Assembly: GCA_934876235.1 (NCBI GenBank) | Contig: CAKXKM010000005.1 | Location: 1-49,545 of the forward strand | DNA: 49,545 nucleotides | Origin: Collinsella sp. AF02-46-1 | GTDB taxonomy: Bacteria; Actinomycetota; Coriobacteriia; Coriobacteriales; Coriobacteriaceae | Direction: 5' to 3' | Shown here: positions 42,612 to 49,545 of the stretch, piece by piece | How positions within the stretch are numbered: position 1 is the stretch's first letter | Layout of the letters: the number at the start of each line of letters is the position of its first letter | Notes under the pieces: generated by a model | The model's database searches: none | Told to the model about the DNA's origin: nothing | The model's input: only the letters and a program-made list of their open reading frames with translations | Made by a program: the position numbers and the translations under genes

Positions 42612-43307
42612 ATGAACGAGCGCATTTTGGTAGTTGATGACGAAAAGGCCATCGCCGACTTGGTTGGTATCTACCTTACAAAAGAAGGCTTTGACGTACA
42701 GGTCGCCTATAGCGGGGCCGATGCTGCCAAGGCAATCTTGGAGCAGGAGTTCGATCTTGCGCTGCTGGATGTCATGCTGCCCGATATCGATGGGCTTGAG
42801 TTGCTGCGTACGATCCGTTCCAGCCATACCTATCCCGTGATCATGCTGACGGCGCGCGATGCCCAGCAAGACAAGATCGAGGGCCTTTCGCTTGGCGCGG
42901 ACGATTACGTGGTTAAGCCGTTCCGTCCGCTTGAGCTCATCGCGCGCGTGCATGCTCAGCTTCGCCGCTACACCAGCTACGGTAGCCGCGCGCAGGTGGC
43001 CGAGTCGCCGATCATCCAGCTCGACGGACTGGAGATCAACCGCGATGCTCGTTCCGTAATGGTGGACGGTGCGCCGGTGCGCCTCACGCCCATCGAGTAT
43101 TCCATCTTGCTGTATCTGGTCGAGCATCGCGGCAGTGTGGTGGCCGTGGAGGATCTGTTCCGCGCGGTGTGGAACGAGGATTTTATGCCCGGCTCCAACA
43201 ATACGGTGATGGTGCACATTCGCCACCTGCGCGAAAAGATCGGTGGCGACGCTCAAAAGCCGCGCTTTATCAAAAACGTCTGGGGCGTCGGCTACATAAT
43301 CGAATAA
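42612..43307 (+). CDS. OmpR/VanR-type response regulator
   Basis: 231 residues: receiver domain with the acidic pair DD (9-10), phospho-acceptor D53 (LLDVMLPD), and K in VVKPF. A C-terminal winged helix follows (RLTPIEYSILLYLVEHRGSVV, with NNTVMVHIRHLREKIG). GAGAGGAG precedes ATG 42612. It pairs with the kinase 25 bp downstream and resembles the VanR branch. Adjacent to a divergently transcribed D,D-carboxypeptidase, it probably controls cell-wall genes, possibly that one. Confidence 0.9.
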   Translation: MNERILVVDDEKAIADLVGIYLTKEGFDVQVAYSGADAAKAILEQEFDLALLDVMLPDIDGLELLRTIRSSHTYPVIMLTARDAQQDKIEGLSLGADDYVVKPFRPLELIARVHAQLRRYTSYGSRAQVAESPIIQLDGLEINRDARSVMVDGAPVRLTPIEYSILLYLVEHRGSVVAVEDLFRAVWNEDFMPGSNNTVMVHIRHLREKIGGDAQKPRFIKNVWGVGYIIE

Positions 43308-43332
43308 CGCCTTTGATGGTGGGGAAGTGGAT

Positions 43333-44571
43333 ATGACAAAAGACGATAGGCAGGCATTCGAGGTGCCCGATCGACTCTTTGAATACGTGAGGTCGGTCGT
43401 CGACAACCGCGCGCTTGCAACGGTGCTGCTCTTTTTGCTGAGCCTGCTGCTGATTGGCATCGATAACATCGCTGGAATCTTGGCGGTGCTGCTTGTCGGC
43501 TTTTTGCTGATCGATCGATTTGAAATCGTACGCCGCTGCGTGGTGATTGGCGGTGCCGCGTGGGCCATGACGTTGGCGATTGGCGCCATGGCACTCGGCG
43601 GCATCGAAGGGCCGGTGCTGTTCGATGCCGGCTTTGTATTCAACATGCTTGGCTTTGTGCTGGCGCTTGCCGTGTGCGTGCTGTTCTTTTGCGGCCGCGC
43701 CCTGTACTACCAGGGCTATGAGCAGGGCGAGCAGCATGCCGATTGTGTGCTGGCCGCTCGTATTCAAGATCGCCTGATCGATCACCCCGACACCTGGGAC
43801 AACATCGACGGCGACTTCCTGGAGGTCGAGGGCGCACTCAACCGTGTGCGCGATCGCGAGCGCAAGGTGCAACAGGCCTTGCGTGACGAGTCTCATCGCA
43901 AGGACGATCTGGTCACGTACTTGGCACATGACCTACGCACCCCGCTTGCCAGTGTGGTGGGCTATCTTTCGCTGCTGCAAGAGGCTCCTGAGCTGCCGGT
44001 TGAGCAACGTGCGCACTTTACGGGCGTGGCGCTCGACAAGGCGCACCGGCTCGATGCACTCATCGAAGAGTTCTTCGATATCACGCGCTTTGACTTCCAC
44101 GATATCGTGCTCACGCGCGGCTATGTTGATCTGGGGTTGCTGCTGGCTCAGGTGGCTGACGAGTTCTATCCCATCCTCAACGAGCAACATAAGGAAGCCC
44201 AGGTTGATATTCGCGAGGACCTGACGGTGCTCGTGGATGGCGATAAGATGGCCCGCGTGTTTAACAACATCATGAAAAACGCCGTCGCCTATAGCTATGA
44301 GGGCTCGACTATCACGATTGAGGCCAGGCGCCAAGACGATGGCGGCGTGCGCGTGCGCTTTATCAATCAGGGCGATCCTATCCCTGCGGCTAAGCTCAAG
44401 GTGATCTTTGAGAAGTTCTATCGCCTGGATGCGGCGCGTGCGACCAATCGCGGTGGTGCCGGTTTGGGCCTTGCTATTGCCAAGGAGATCATCGCGGCAC
44501 ACGGCGGTACCGTTGCATGTGAATCGACGCCCGAACACACGATATTCACCATCGAGCTGCCCGCCGCATAG
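43333..44571 (+). CDS. VanS-like sensor histidine kinase
   Basis: 412 residues: two to four N-terminal hydrophobic segments (about 30-130) with almost no extracytoplasmic domain, a dimerisation domain with H199 (AHDLRTPLASVVGYL), and the ATPase domain (N box FNNIMKNAVAYS, G boxes GGAGLGLAIAKEI). The compact membrane part suggests sensing within the membrane. ATG 43333 has GGGGAA upstream; GTG 43327 in frame overlaps that site and is less likely. Cognate to the preceding regulator. Confidence 0.9.
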   Translation: MTKDDRQAFEVPDRLFEYVRSVVDNRALATVLLFLLSLLLIGIDNIAGILAVLLVGFLLIDRFEIVRRCVVIGGAAWAMTLAIGAMALGGIEGPVLFDAGFVFNMLGFVLALAVCVLFFCGRALYYQGYEQGEQHADCVLAARIQDRLIDHPDTWDNIDGDFLEVEGALNRVRDRERKVQQALRDESHRKDDLVTYLAHDLRTPLASVVGYLSLLQEAPELPVEQRAHFTGVALDKAHRLDALIEEFFDITRFDFHDIVLTRGYVDLGLLLAQVADEFYPILNEQHKEAQVDIREDLTVLVDGDKMARVFNNIMKNAVAYSYEGSTITIEARRQDDGGVRVRFINQGDPIPAAKLKVIFEKFYRLDAARATNRGGAGLGLAIAKEIIAAHGGTVACESTPEHTIFTIELPAA

Positions 44572-44674
44572 CTAGCGTGCCCTTACAAACACTTGACAAT
44601 GTGCTCACGTGCGTATGAGCCGCGATTCCTACTATCGATACTGCTGAATTGATATCGATATGGAGGTGTGCGGT

Positions 44675-45550
44675 ATGACGGCTGCTGCGGCTGTGGAGCC
44701 CACGGAGCTTGAAGAACTCATGGAAGCGCAGGCCGAGGCCGCGCATGAGCGCGAGGTTGGGGATGCGACTCGCCCCACGGCAGAGGATCTTGCCGCCTCG
44801 CCGACGCGCATCGACGTCGAGGGCCTCGACCTGTTCTATGGCGACCACCATGCGCTCAAGGACGTGAATATCAAGATCCGCGACAAGCAGATCACCTCGT
44901 TCATCGGGCCTTCGGGCTGCGGAAAGTCCACGTTGCTGCGCTGCTTTAACCGCATGAACGATGGCATCAAGGATTGCCGCATCGAGGGCAAGATTGCGCT
45001 CGATGGTCAAGATATCCTGGGCGATTGCGACATCTGCCGTTTGCGCCAGCGCGTGGGCATGGTGTTCCAACGCCCCAACCCATTTCCCATGAGCATCTAC
45101 GACAACGTCGCCTACGGTCCTCGCGGTATGGGTGTGCGCGACCGCGCCGTGCTCGATGAGCTGGTCGAGGACTCCCTGCGTCGCGCTGCCCTGTGGGACG
45201 AGGTCAAGGACAAGCTCAAAGAGTCGGGCCTGGGTCTTTCGGGTGGACAGCAGCAGCGCCTGTGCATCGCCCGCGCACTTGCCGTGCAGCCCGACATTCT
45301 GCTGATGGACGAGCCGACTTCGGCACTCGACCCTGTGTCGACGTTGGTGGTGGAGCAGCTGGCCTGCGAGCTCAAGGAGACCTGCACGCTGGTGGTCGTG
45401 ACGCACAACATGCAGCAGGCCGCGCGTATTTCCGATTCGGTTGCGTTCTTTTTGCTGGGTGAGCTGGTGGAGCACGCGCCCACCGCGCAATTCTTTAAGA
45501 ATCCGTCCGATCCGCGCACCGCGGATTATTTGACGGGGCGTTTTGGCTGA
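44675..45550 (+). CDS. pstB: Phosphate ABC transporter ATP-binding protein PstB
   Basis: ATPase of the high-affinity phosphate importer. 291 residues with Walker A GPSGCGKSTLLRCFNRMND (family-specific), the NPFPMSIYDNVAYGPR segment, signature LSGGQQQRLCIARAL, and Walker B LLMDEPTSALDP. The N-terminal 45 residues are an extra acidic, Ala-rich stretch not needed for the fold. GGAGGTG precedes ATG 44675. pstS, pstC, pstA and phoU are absent here; phoB- and phoR-like genes follow. Confidence 0.95.
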   Translation: MTAAAAVEPTELEELMEAQAEAAHEREVGDATRPTAEDLAASPTRIDVEGLDLFYGDHHALKDVNIKIRDKQITSFIGPSGCGKSTLLRCFNRMNDGIKDCRIEGKIALDGQDILGDCDICRLRQRVGMVFQRPNPFPMSIYDNVAYGPRGMGVRDRAVLDELVEDSLRRAALWDEVKDKLKESGLGLSGGQQQRLCIARALAVQPDILLMDEPTSALDPVSTLVVEQLACELKETCTLVVVTHNMQQAARISDSVAFFLLGELVEHAPTAQFFKNPSDPRTADYLTGRFG

Positions 45551-45614
45551 CGCTGTCTTTTACAGGTGCCTTTAGGGTTAAGATGCGGTCATATCGGCCG
45601 CAAAGGGGTTCAAC

Positions 45615-46343
45615 ATGATCTATTACGTCGAGGACGATGACAACATCAGGGATTTGACAGTCTACGCGCTGCGCAAGCAGGGAATCGAGGCCGAGGGCTT
45701 TTCGTGCGATGGCGAGTTTAAAGCTGCCGTGGCGCGACGGGTGCCCGATGCTGTGCTGCTCGATATCATGCTGCCCGACACCGATGGCTTGGCGATTATG
45801 CGTCGCCTGCGTGCCGATCGCCTGACGGCGACGGTGCCCATCATGATGCTTACCGCCAAAGACACCGAACTCGACAAGGTGATGGCGCTCGATGGCGGTG
45901 CCGACGATTACCTGACTAAGCCGTTTTCGCTCATGGAGCTTGCGAGCCGCTGCCGCGCACTGCTGCGTCGCGGCGGCATGGTCAAGCAGGCGAGCGATGT
46001 GCTCAGCGTGGGCGACATCGTGCTTTCGCCTAGCCATCGCGAGGTGACCGTTGCCGGCGAGCCGCTTAAGCTCACCCTGCGCGAGTTCGACCTGCTCGAG
46101 TACCTCATGCGCAAGCCCGGCGTGGTCTTTACCCGCGAGTCGTTGCTGCAGAGCGTGTGGGGCTGGGACTTCGACGGCGGTTCGCGCACCGTTGACGTGC
46201 ACGTGCAGACGCTTCGCCAAAAACTGGGCGAGCATGCCAGCGCCATCGAGACCGTGCGCGGCGTGGGTTATCGCCTGGCCGAGCCTTCTGCCGGTGATGG
46301 TGCCGAAGGCGACGACACCGCGGCCACCGCATCGGAGGAGTAA
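45615..46343 (+). CDS. PhoB-like response regulator
   Basis: 242 residues: receiver with acidic EDDD (6-9), phospho-acceptor D50 (LLDIMLPD) and K in LTKPF, then a winged-helix output domain (KLTLREFDLLEYLMRKPGVV, RTVDVHVQTLRQKLG). Context between pstB and a PhoR-like kinase suggests control of phosphate starvation genes. Four bases separate its stop from the kinase start. Confidence 0.88.
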   Translation: MIYYVEDDDNIRDLTVYALRKQGIEAEGFSCDGEFKAAVARRVPDAVLLDIMLPDTDGLAIMRRLRADRLTATVPIMMLTAKDTELDKVMALDGGADDYLTKPFSLMELASRCRALLRRGGMVKQASDVLSVGDIVLSPSHREVTVAGEPLKLTLREFDLLEYLMRKPGVVFTRESLLQSVWGWDFDGGSRTVDVHVQTLRQKLGEHASAIETVRGVGYRLAEPSAGDGAEGDDTAATASEE

Positions 46344-46346
46344 CCC

Positions 46347-47771
46347 GTGGTCTTCGCCCCCCAGGGAAAACATACGCTGTCGCACCGCGTTTTTGTGACG
46401 ATCTTTGTCTGCGCCATGGCGGTTATCGTGGCGTTTACGGTGCTGGGTGCGTTCTTTGTGCAAAACACTTTGGCGGATGCCACGAGTGCCAATCTGGCGC
46501 AGGAAACCGAGCTCATTGCTGCCGCCCTCGACGAGCAGCAGGAGCCCATTCCGTTCTTGCGAAGCCTCGATCGCGAGGATCTTCGTATCACGCTGATCAA
46601 TAAGGACGGATCTGTTGCCTACGACAACGAGGCGTCGCCTTCCACACTGCCCAACCATGGCGATCGCCCCGAGGTCATCGAGGCCTTTGAGAGTGGTTCG
46701 GGTTCCGCGGAGCGCGCAAGCTCTACACTCGACGAGATTATGCTGTATCGCGCCGTCACCCTTGATAACGGCCAGGTCGTTCGCTTGGCGCAGGCCCAGC
46801 CTGGCGTTGCGGCGATTTTGCTGTCGATGCTGGCGCCGATGCTGCTTATCGCAGCAGCGGGTGCAGTACTCTCGTTTTTTATGGCGCGCCGTGAGTCCCG
46901 TGCCATCATCGCGCCGTTGCAAGAGGTGGATTTGGATCACCCACGCCGTAGCTATGAGCACGCCTATGCCGAGATGGTCCCCATGCTTGAGCGCATCGAG
47001 TCGCAGCGCCAGGAACTCAAGCGCCAAATGGCGGTGCTAGCGGACAACGACCGTATGCGCCGCGAGTTCACGGCGAATATCACCCATGAGCTCAAGACGC
47101 CGCTTACGGCGATTTCGGGCTATGCCGAGCTCATCGCAAATGGCATGGTCGAGGGCGAGGACGACCTGCGCAACTTTGGCGGTCGCATCTATCGTGAGGC
47201 GGGCCGCTTGGCAGCGCTTGTCAACGACATCCTTACGCTGTCTAACTTGGACGAGGCCGAACGTGCAACTGAAGGCGAGGCAGTGCCCATTGGGTCCACG
47301 GAGCCTATTGAGCTCTCGCGTGCGATCTACGCGGTTGAGCAGCGTCTTGAACAGGTCGCCCGTCAGGTGAATGTGACGATAAGTCATGAGACCAAGCCTG
47401 TGGTCATCGAAGGCGTGTCGCGCTTGGTCGACGAGCTCATCTATAATCTGGCAAGCAACGCCATCCGCTACAATCGGCCCGGCGGTACGGTTACGCTGCA
47501 GTGCGGCACCAACGACAAAGGCCATCCGTTCCTCGCTGTCGCCGACACGGGAATCGGTATCGCGCCTGAAGAACAGGGCAAGGTATTTGAGCGGTTCTAT
47601 CGCGTGGACAAGAGTAGGTCCAAGGCGCGCGGCGGAACCGGCCTGGGGCTTGCCATTGTCAAGCATGCGGCCCTGTATCATCACGCCACGCTCGATCTAT
47701 CGAGCGAGTTGGGCGTGGGAACCACCATTACGGTGGCGTTTCCCATACAGCAGGACGAGCCATTCGCATAG
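46347..47771 (+). CDS. PhoR-like sensor histidine kinase
   Basis: 474 residues: one N-terminal membrane helix (about 15-40), an extracytoplasmic domain of about 110 residues, a second helix (about 155-175), then a linker and dimerisation domain with H247 (NITHELKTPLTAISGYAELI). The ATPase domain has DTGIGIAPEEQG and GGTGLGLAIVKHA. This is the layout of PhoR/WalK-type kinases. GTG 46347 has GGAGGAG upstream. Cognate to the preceding regulator. Confidence 0.88.
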   Translation: MVFAPQGKHTLSHRVFVTIFVCAMAVIVAFTVLGAFFVQNTLADATSANLAQETELIAAALDEQQEPIPFLRSLDREDLRITLINKDGSVAYDNEASPSTLPNHGDRPEVIEAFESGSGSAERASSTLDEIMLYRAVTLDNGQVVRLAQAQPGVAAILLSMLAPMLLIAAAGAVLSFFMARRESRAIIAPLQEVDLDHPRRSYEHAYAEMVPMLERIESQRQELKRQMAVLADNDRMRREFTANITHELKTPLTAISGYAELIANGMVEGEDDLRNFGGRIYREAGRLAALVNDILTLSNLDEAERATEGEAVPIGSTEPIELSRAIYAVEQRLEQVARQVNVTISHETKPVVIEGVSRLVDELIYNLASNAIRYNRPGGTVTLQCGTNDKGHPFLAVADTGIGIAPEEQGKVFERFYRVDKSRSKARGGTGLGLAIVKHAALYHHATLDLSSELGVGTTITVAFPIQQDEPFA

Positions 47772-47796
47772 CGATACAACATAGATAATGATGTAG

Positions 47797-47829
47797 ACGC
47801 CGCATTTGACTTTCGGGTGCGGCGTTGTT
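47797..47829 (+). terminator. Probable terminator of the phoBR-like operon
   Basis: ACGCCGCA (47797-47804) pairs with TGCGGCGT (47818-47825). The following TGTTGTGC is only weakly T-rich. Confidence 0.6.
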
Positions 47830-47966
47830 GTGCAATTTTACGATTGCTTCCGACATTTTTACAGGAGAGCCTGTTTCTTATGTATAGAGTTTGGTCTCGG
47901 TAAAAAGATGCGATAACATACGGACAGTTTTGTCAATCCGAACTGGGGAAATGAAAGGCAAGCTGC

Positions 47967-48623
47967 ATGACCCTTCTCGAACTGTTCCAGCTGCTGAAGA
48001 AGCACCTCAAGCTGGTCATCACCCTTCCGGTGGTCTGCGCGATCGCCATGGGCATCGTGTCCTTCGTTGCGATGGACAACACCTATACCGCGACGACGAG
48101 CATGTACATTCTCGCCAAGACCGACGATAGCGGTCAGATGAGCTACAACGATCTCTCGGCGAGCCAGATGCTTTCCAACGATATCGCCACGCTGCTGGAT
48201 AGCGATAGCGTTAAGAGCGGCGCCGCCAAAGAACTGGGCCTCACCGATTTGGATGACTACAAGGTGTCTGTTTCCTCCGAGACCACCACGCGTGTCATTA
48301 CGCTTTCGGTTACCGGCACCGATGCCAAGGAGACGGCTGAGGTCGCAAAGGCCATTGCCAGCTCGGTGAGTACGGTCGCTCAGAACGTCGGCGCTGCCCA
48401 GAGCATCAACGTTATCGACGAGGCTAAGACCCCCGAAGCCCCCAGCGGCCCCAAGCGCACGCTGTATATTGCCGTCGCGTTCCTCGCCGGTATCTTTATC
48501 GCAGTTGCCTATGTCGTTTTGGCAGACATGCTCAATACCCGCATCCGCGGTGCCGAAGAGGCAGAAGAGCTCCTGGGTATTCCCGTTGTTGGCCGAATTC
48601 CGGCTATGAAAGGTGGTAAATAG
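47967..48623 (+). CDS. Wzz/CpsC-like polysaccharide co-polymerase (chain-length regulator)
   Basis: 218 residues with the Wzz topology: helix near the N-terminus (about 18-38), an extracytoplasmic alpha/beta domain, and a second helix (about 165-190, YIAVAFLAGIFIAVAYVVLA) preceded by a Pro-rich segment (AKTPEAPSGPK). In Gram-positive bacteria this protein activates the tyrosine kinase encoded next door through its C-terminal cytoplasmic tail. ATG 47967 has AAAGG upstream. It is the first gene of the exopolysaccharide operon seen here. Confidence 0.9.
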   Translation: MTLLELFQLLKKHLKLVITLPVVCAIAMGIVSFVAMDNTYTATTSMYILAKTDDSGQMSYNDLSASQMLSNDIATLLDSDSVKSGAAKELGLTDLDDYKVSVSSETTTRVITLSVTGTDAKETAEVAKAIASSVSTVAQNVGAAQSINVIDEAKTPEAPSGPKRTLYIAVAFLAGIFIAVAYVVLADMLNTRIRGAEEAEELLGIPVVGRIPAMKGGK

Positions 48624-48625
48624 GC

Positions 48626-49363
48626 ATGGCTAAGGCAAAGAACACCGATAAGCTCGTTGTGCAGAATGCCGCCAAGACCCTTCTGGCCAACATCCGCTTT
48701 GCGAGCGTGGACGACCCCATTCGCACCATCACCGTTACCTCCTCGATTCCCAACGAGGGCAAGTCTACGGTTTCCATTAATCTTGCTCAGGCAATCGCCA
48801 CGAGCGGCAAGAGTGTCCTGCTGGTCGAGGCTGATATGCGTCGCAGGTCCCTTGCCGATATGCTCGGCGTCCGCTCCCGCGGCGGACTCTATGCAGTCCT
48901 GTCCGAGCAGGTTTCTATCGACCAGGCGATTGTCGAGACAGGTCAGAAGAATTTCTACTTCCTCGATGCCGAGCCGCATATTCCCAATCCTGCCGACATC
49001 ATCGTCTCCCATCGCTTTGCCAAGCTGGTCAAGGCACTGTCTGCTAAGTTCCAGTACGTCATCTTCGATGCTCCTCCGGTCGGCACCTTCATCGATGCTG
49101 CCGAGATTGCCAGCCTGACCGACGGCGCGCTGTTCGTGGTGCGCGAGGACTTTACCAAGCGCGAAGAGGCGCTCAACGCTATCGCCCAGCTTAAGAAGTC
49201 CGAGAAGGTCAAGCTCATCGGTACCGTCATGAATTACTGTGAGACCGAGACCAGCGAGTACTACTATTCTTACTACACCAAGGACGGTAAGAAGGTTAAG
49301 AAGGGCTCCGACGATCAGGGCACTTCCAAAAAGGGCATCTTCACCAACCGAGCAAACGTTTAG
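48626..49363 (+). CDS. Capsule-regulating BY-type tyrosine kinase (CpsD/Wze-like)
   Basis: 245 residues with the bacterial tyrosine kinase motifs: Walker A SSIPNEGKST (39-48), Walker A' LLVEADMRR and Walker B VIFDAPPVG. A C-terminal tyrosine cluster (SEYYYSYYT, about 210-218) is the autophosphorylation site in this family. It acts with the preceding co-polymerase and the following phosphatase to control polysaccharide length and export. It begins 3 bp after the Wzz-like gene. Confidence 0.95.
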   Translation: MAKAKNTDKLVVQNAAKTLLANIRFASVDDPIRTITVTSSIPNEGKSTVSINLAQAIATSGKSVLLVEADMRRRSLADMLGVRSRGGLYAVLSEQVSIDQAIVETGQKNFYFLDAEPHIPNPADIIVSHRFAKLVKALSAKFQYVIFDAPPVGTFIDAAEIASLTDGALFVVREDFTKREEALNAIAQLKKSEKVKLIGTVMNYCETETSEYYYSYYTKDGKKVKKGSDDQGTSKKGIFTNRANV

Positions 49364-49380
49364 TTGATTAAGGCTGACCT

Positions 49381-49545
49381 ATGCGTGACATTCATTGCCA
49401 TATCTTGCCGGGTGTAGACGACGGCGCCGCCGATCTCGAAGAGAGCTTGGCGATGCTCGAGGCTGCCAAGCGGGCCGGTGTAACCAGAATCGTTTGCACT
49501 CCTCACTGCCGTGATCCCTATTTTGATTACGACAAGATGTGGGAT
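49381..49545 (+). CDS. CpsB/Wzh-type PHP tyrosine phosphatase, partial (3' end outside the window)
   Basis: The first 55 codons: MRDIHCHILPGVDDGA, a metal-binding PHP motif (HCH) characteristic of the manganese-dependent CpsB/CapC phosphatases, then TPHCRDPYFDY. These enzymes dephosphorylate the CpsD-type kinase. ATG 49381 follows the kinase gene by 17 bp. The rest is beyond the window. Confidence 0.9.
   Translation, partial: MRDIHCHILPGVDDGAADLEESLAMLEAAKRAGVTRIVCTPHCRDPYFDYDKMWD

Noticed and set aside
45495..47027. A 510-codon minus-strand frame opposite the phoB/phoR-like genes, and similar long antisense frames at 3127-4527, 4687-5736 and 35786-36928
   Set aside because: Shadows of confidently identified plus-strand genes in high-GC DNA.

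Overview
The window is high-GC chromosomal DNA from what looks like a Collinsella-type member of the Coriobacteriia (Actinomycetota). The evidence is the codon bias, a T-box-controlled pheST operon, a monoderm-style Tad pilus locus without a secretin, and the overall protein flavour. No species-level marker such as 16S rRNA is present, so the genus is an inference. Most of the window is ordinary chromosome, densely packed with start codons that overlap the preceding stop.

Layout: 1-1479 (minus) M32 metallocarboxypeptidase, cut at its C-terminus by the window edge. 1612-5697: T-box leader and pheS-pheT. 5934-8735: a cobalt/nickel ECF transporter (cbiMN fusion, cbiQ, cbiO) behind a clear promoter and palindromic operator. 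8815-9663: phospholipase C-like protein. 9876-11336 (minus): pyruvate kinase. 11631-14460: P2-type calcium ATPase behind a structured 5' leader. 14461-14800: hairpin repeats. 14845-16029: rsgA. 16111-25883: a Tad/Flp pilus operon (cpaB, cpaE, cpaF, tadB, tadC, two Flp-like pilins, several TadE/TadG-like proteins, DUF192). 25942-26492: a toxin-antitoxin-like pair. 27171-32666: GH5-like protein, rsmI, metG, rsmA, tatD. 33086-37621: SPFH protein, rlmH, proC, a 57-aa membrane protein, serS, one unknown. 38129-40570: 813-aa TPR-like protein. 41074-44571: D,D-carboxypeptidase divergent from a VanRS-like two-component system. 44675-47771: pstB, phoB-like and phoR-like genes. 47967-49545: start of a capsule/exopolysaccharide operon (Wzz-like, tyrosine kinase, PHP phosphatase).

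The most unusual signal is at the tRNA genes. All four tRNAs in the window (Phe-GAA, Leu-CAG, Arg-ACG, Ser-GCU) are followed by the same composite element. The 3' end of the tRNA from the T-loop onward, together with its terminator, is duplicated in direct orientation 186-190 bp downstream. Between the copies lie an inverted copy of that tRNA's own T-arm and three successive hairpins. The hairpins keep their shape, and two keep GNNA-type loops at most loci, while their sequences differ with base-pair compensation. This looks like either a family of tiny tRNA-targeting mobile elements (or decoy att sites) or a structured RNA attached to tRNA transcription units. I know of no described family that matches it.

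Second, the calcium ATPase leader has two hairpins whose loops are perfectly complementary over 7 nt, a helix that sequesters the Shine-Dalgarno, and a competing alternative helix. It reads like a cis-regulatory RNA. Smaller points of interest are large palindromic intergenic elements, a GH5 protein without the usual acid/base residue, an acceptor-stem mismatch in tRNA-Phe, and an orphan pstB.
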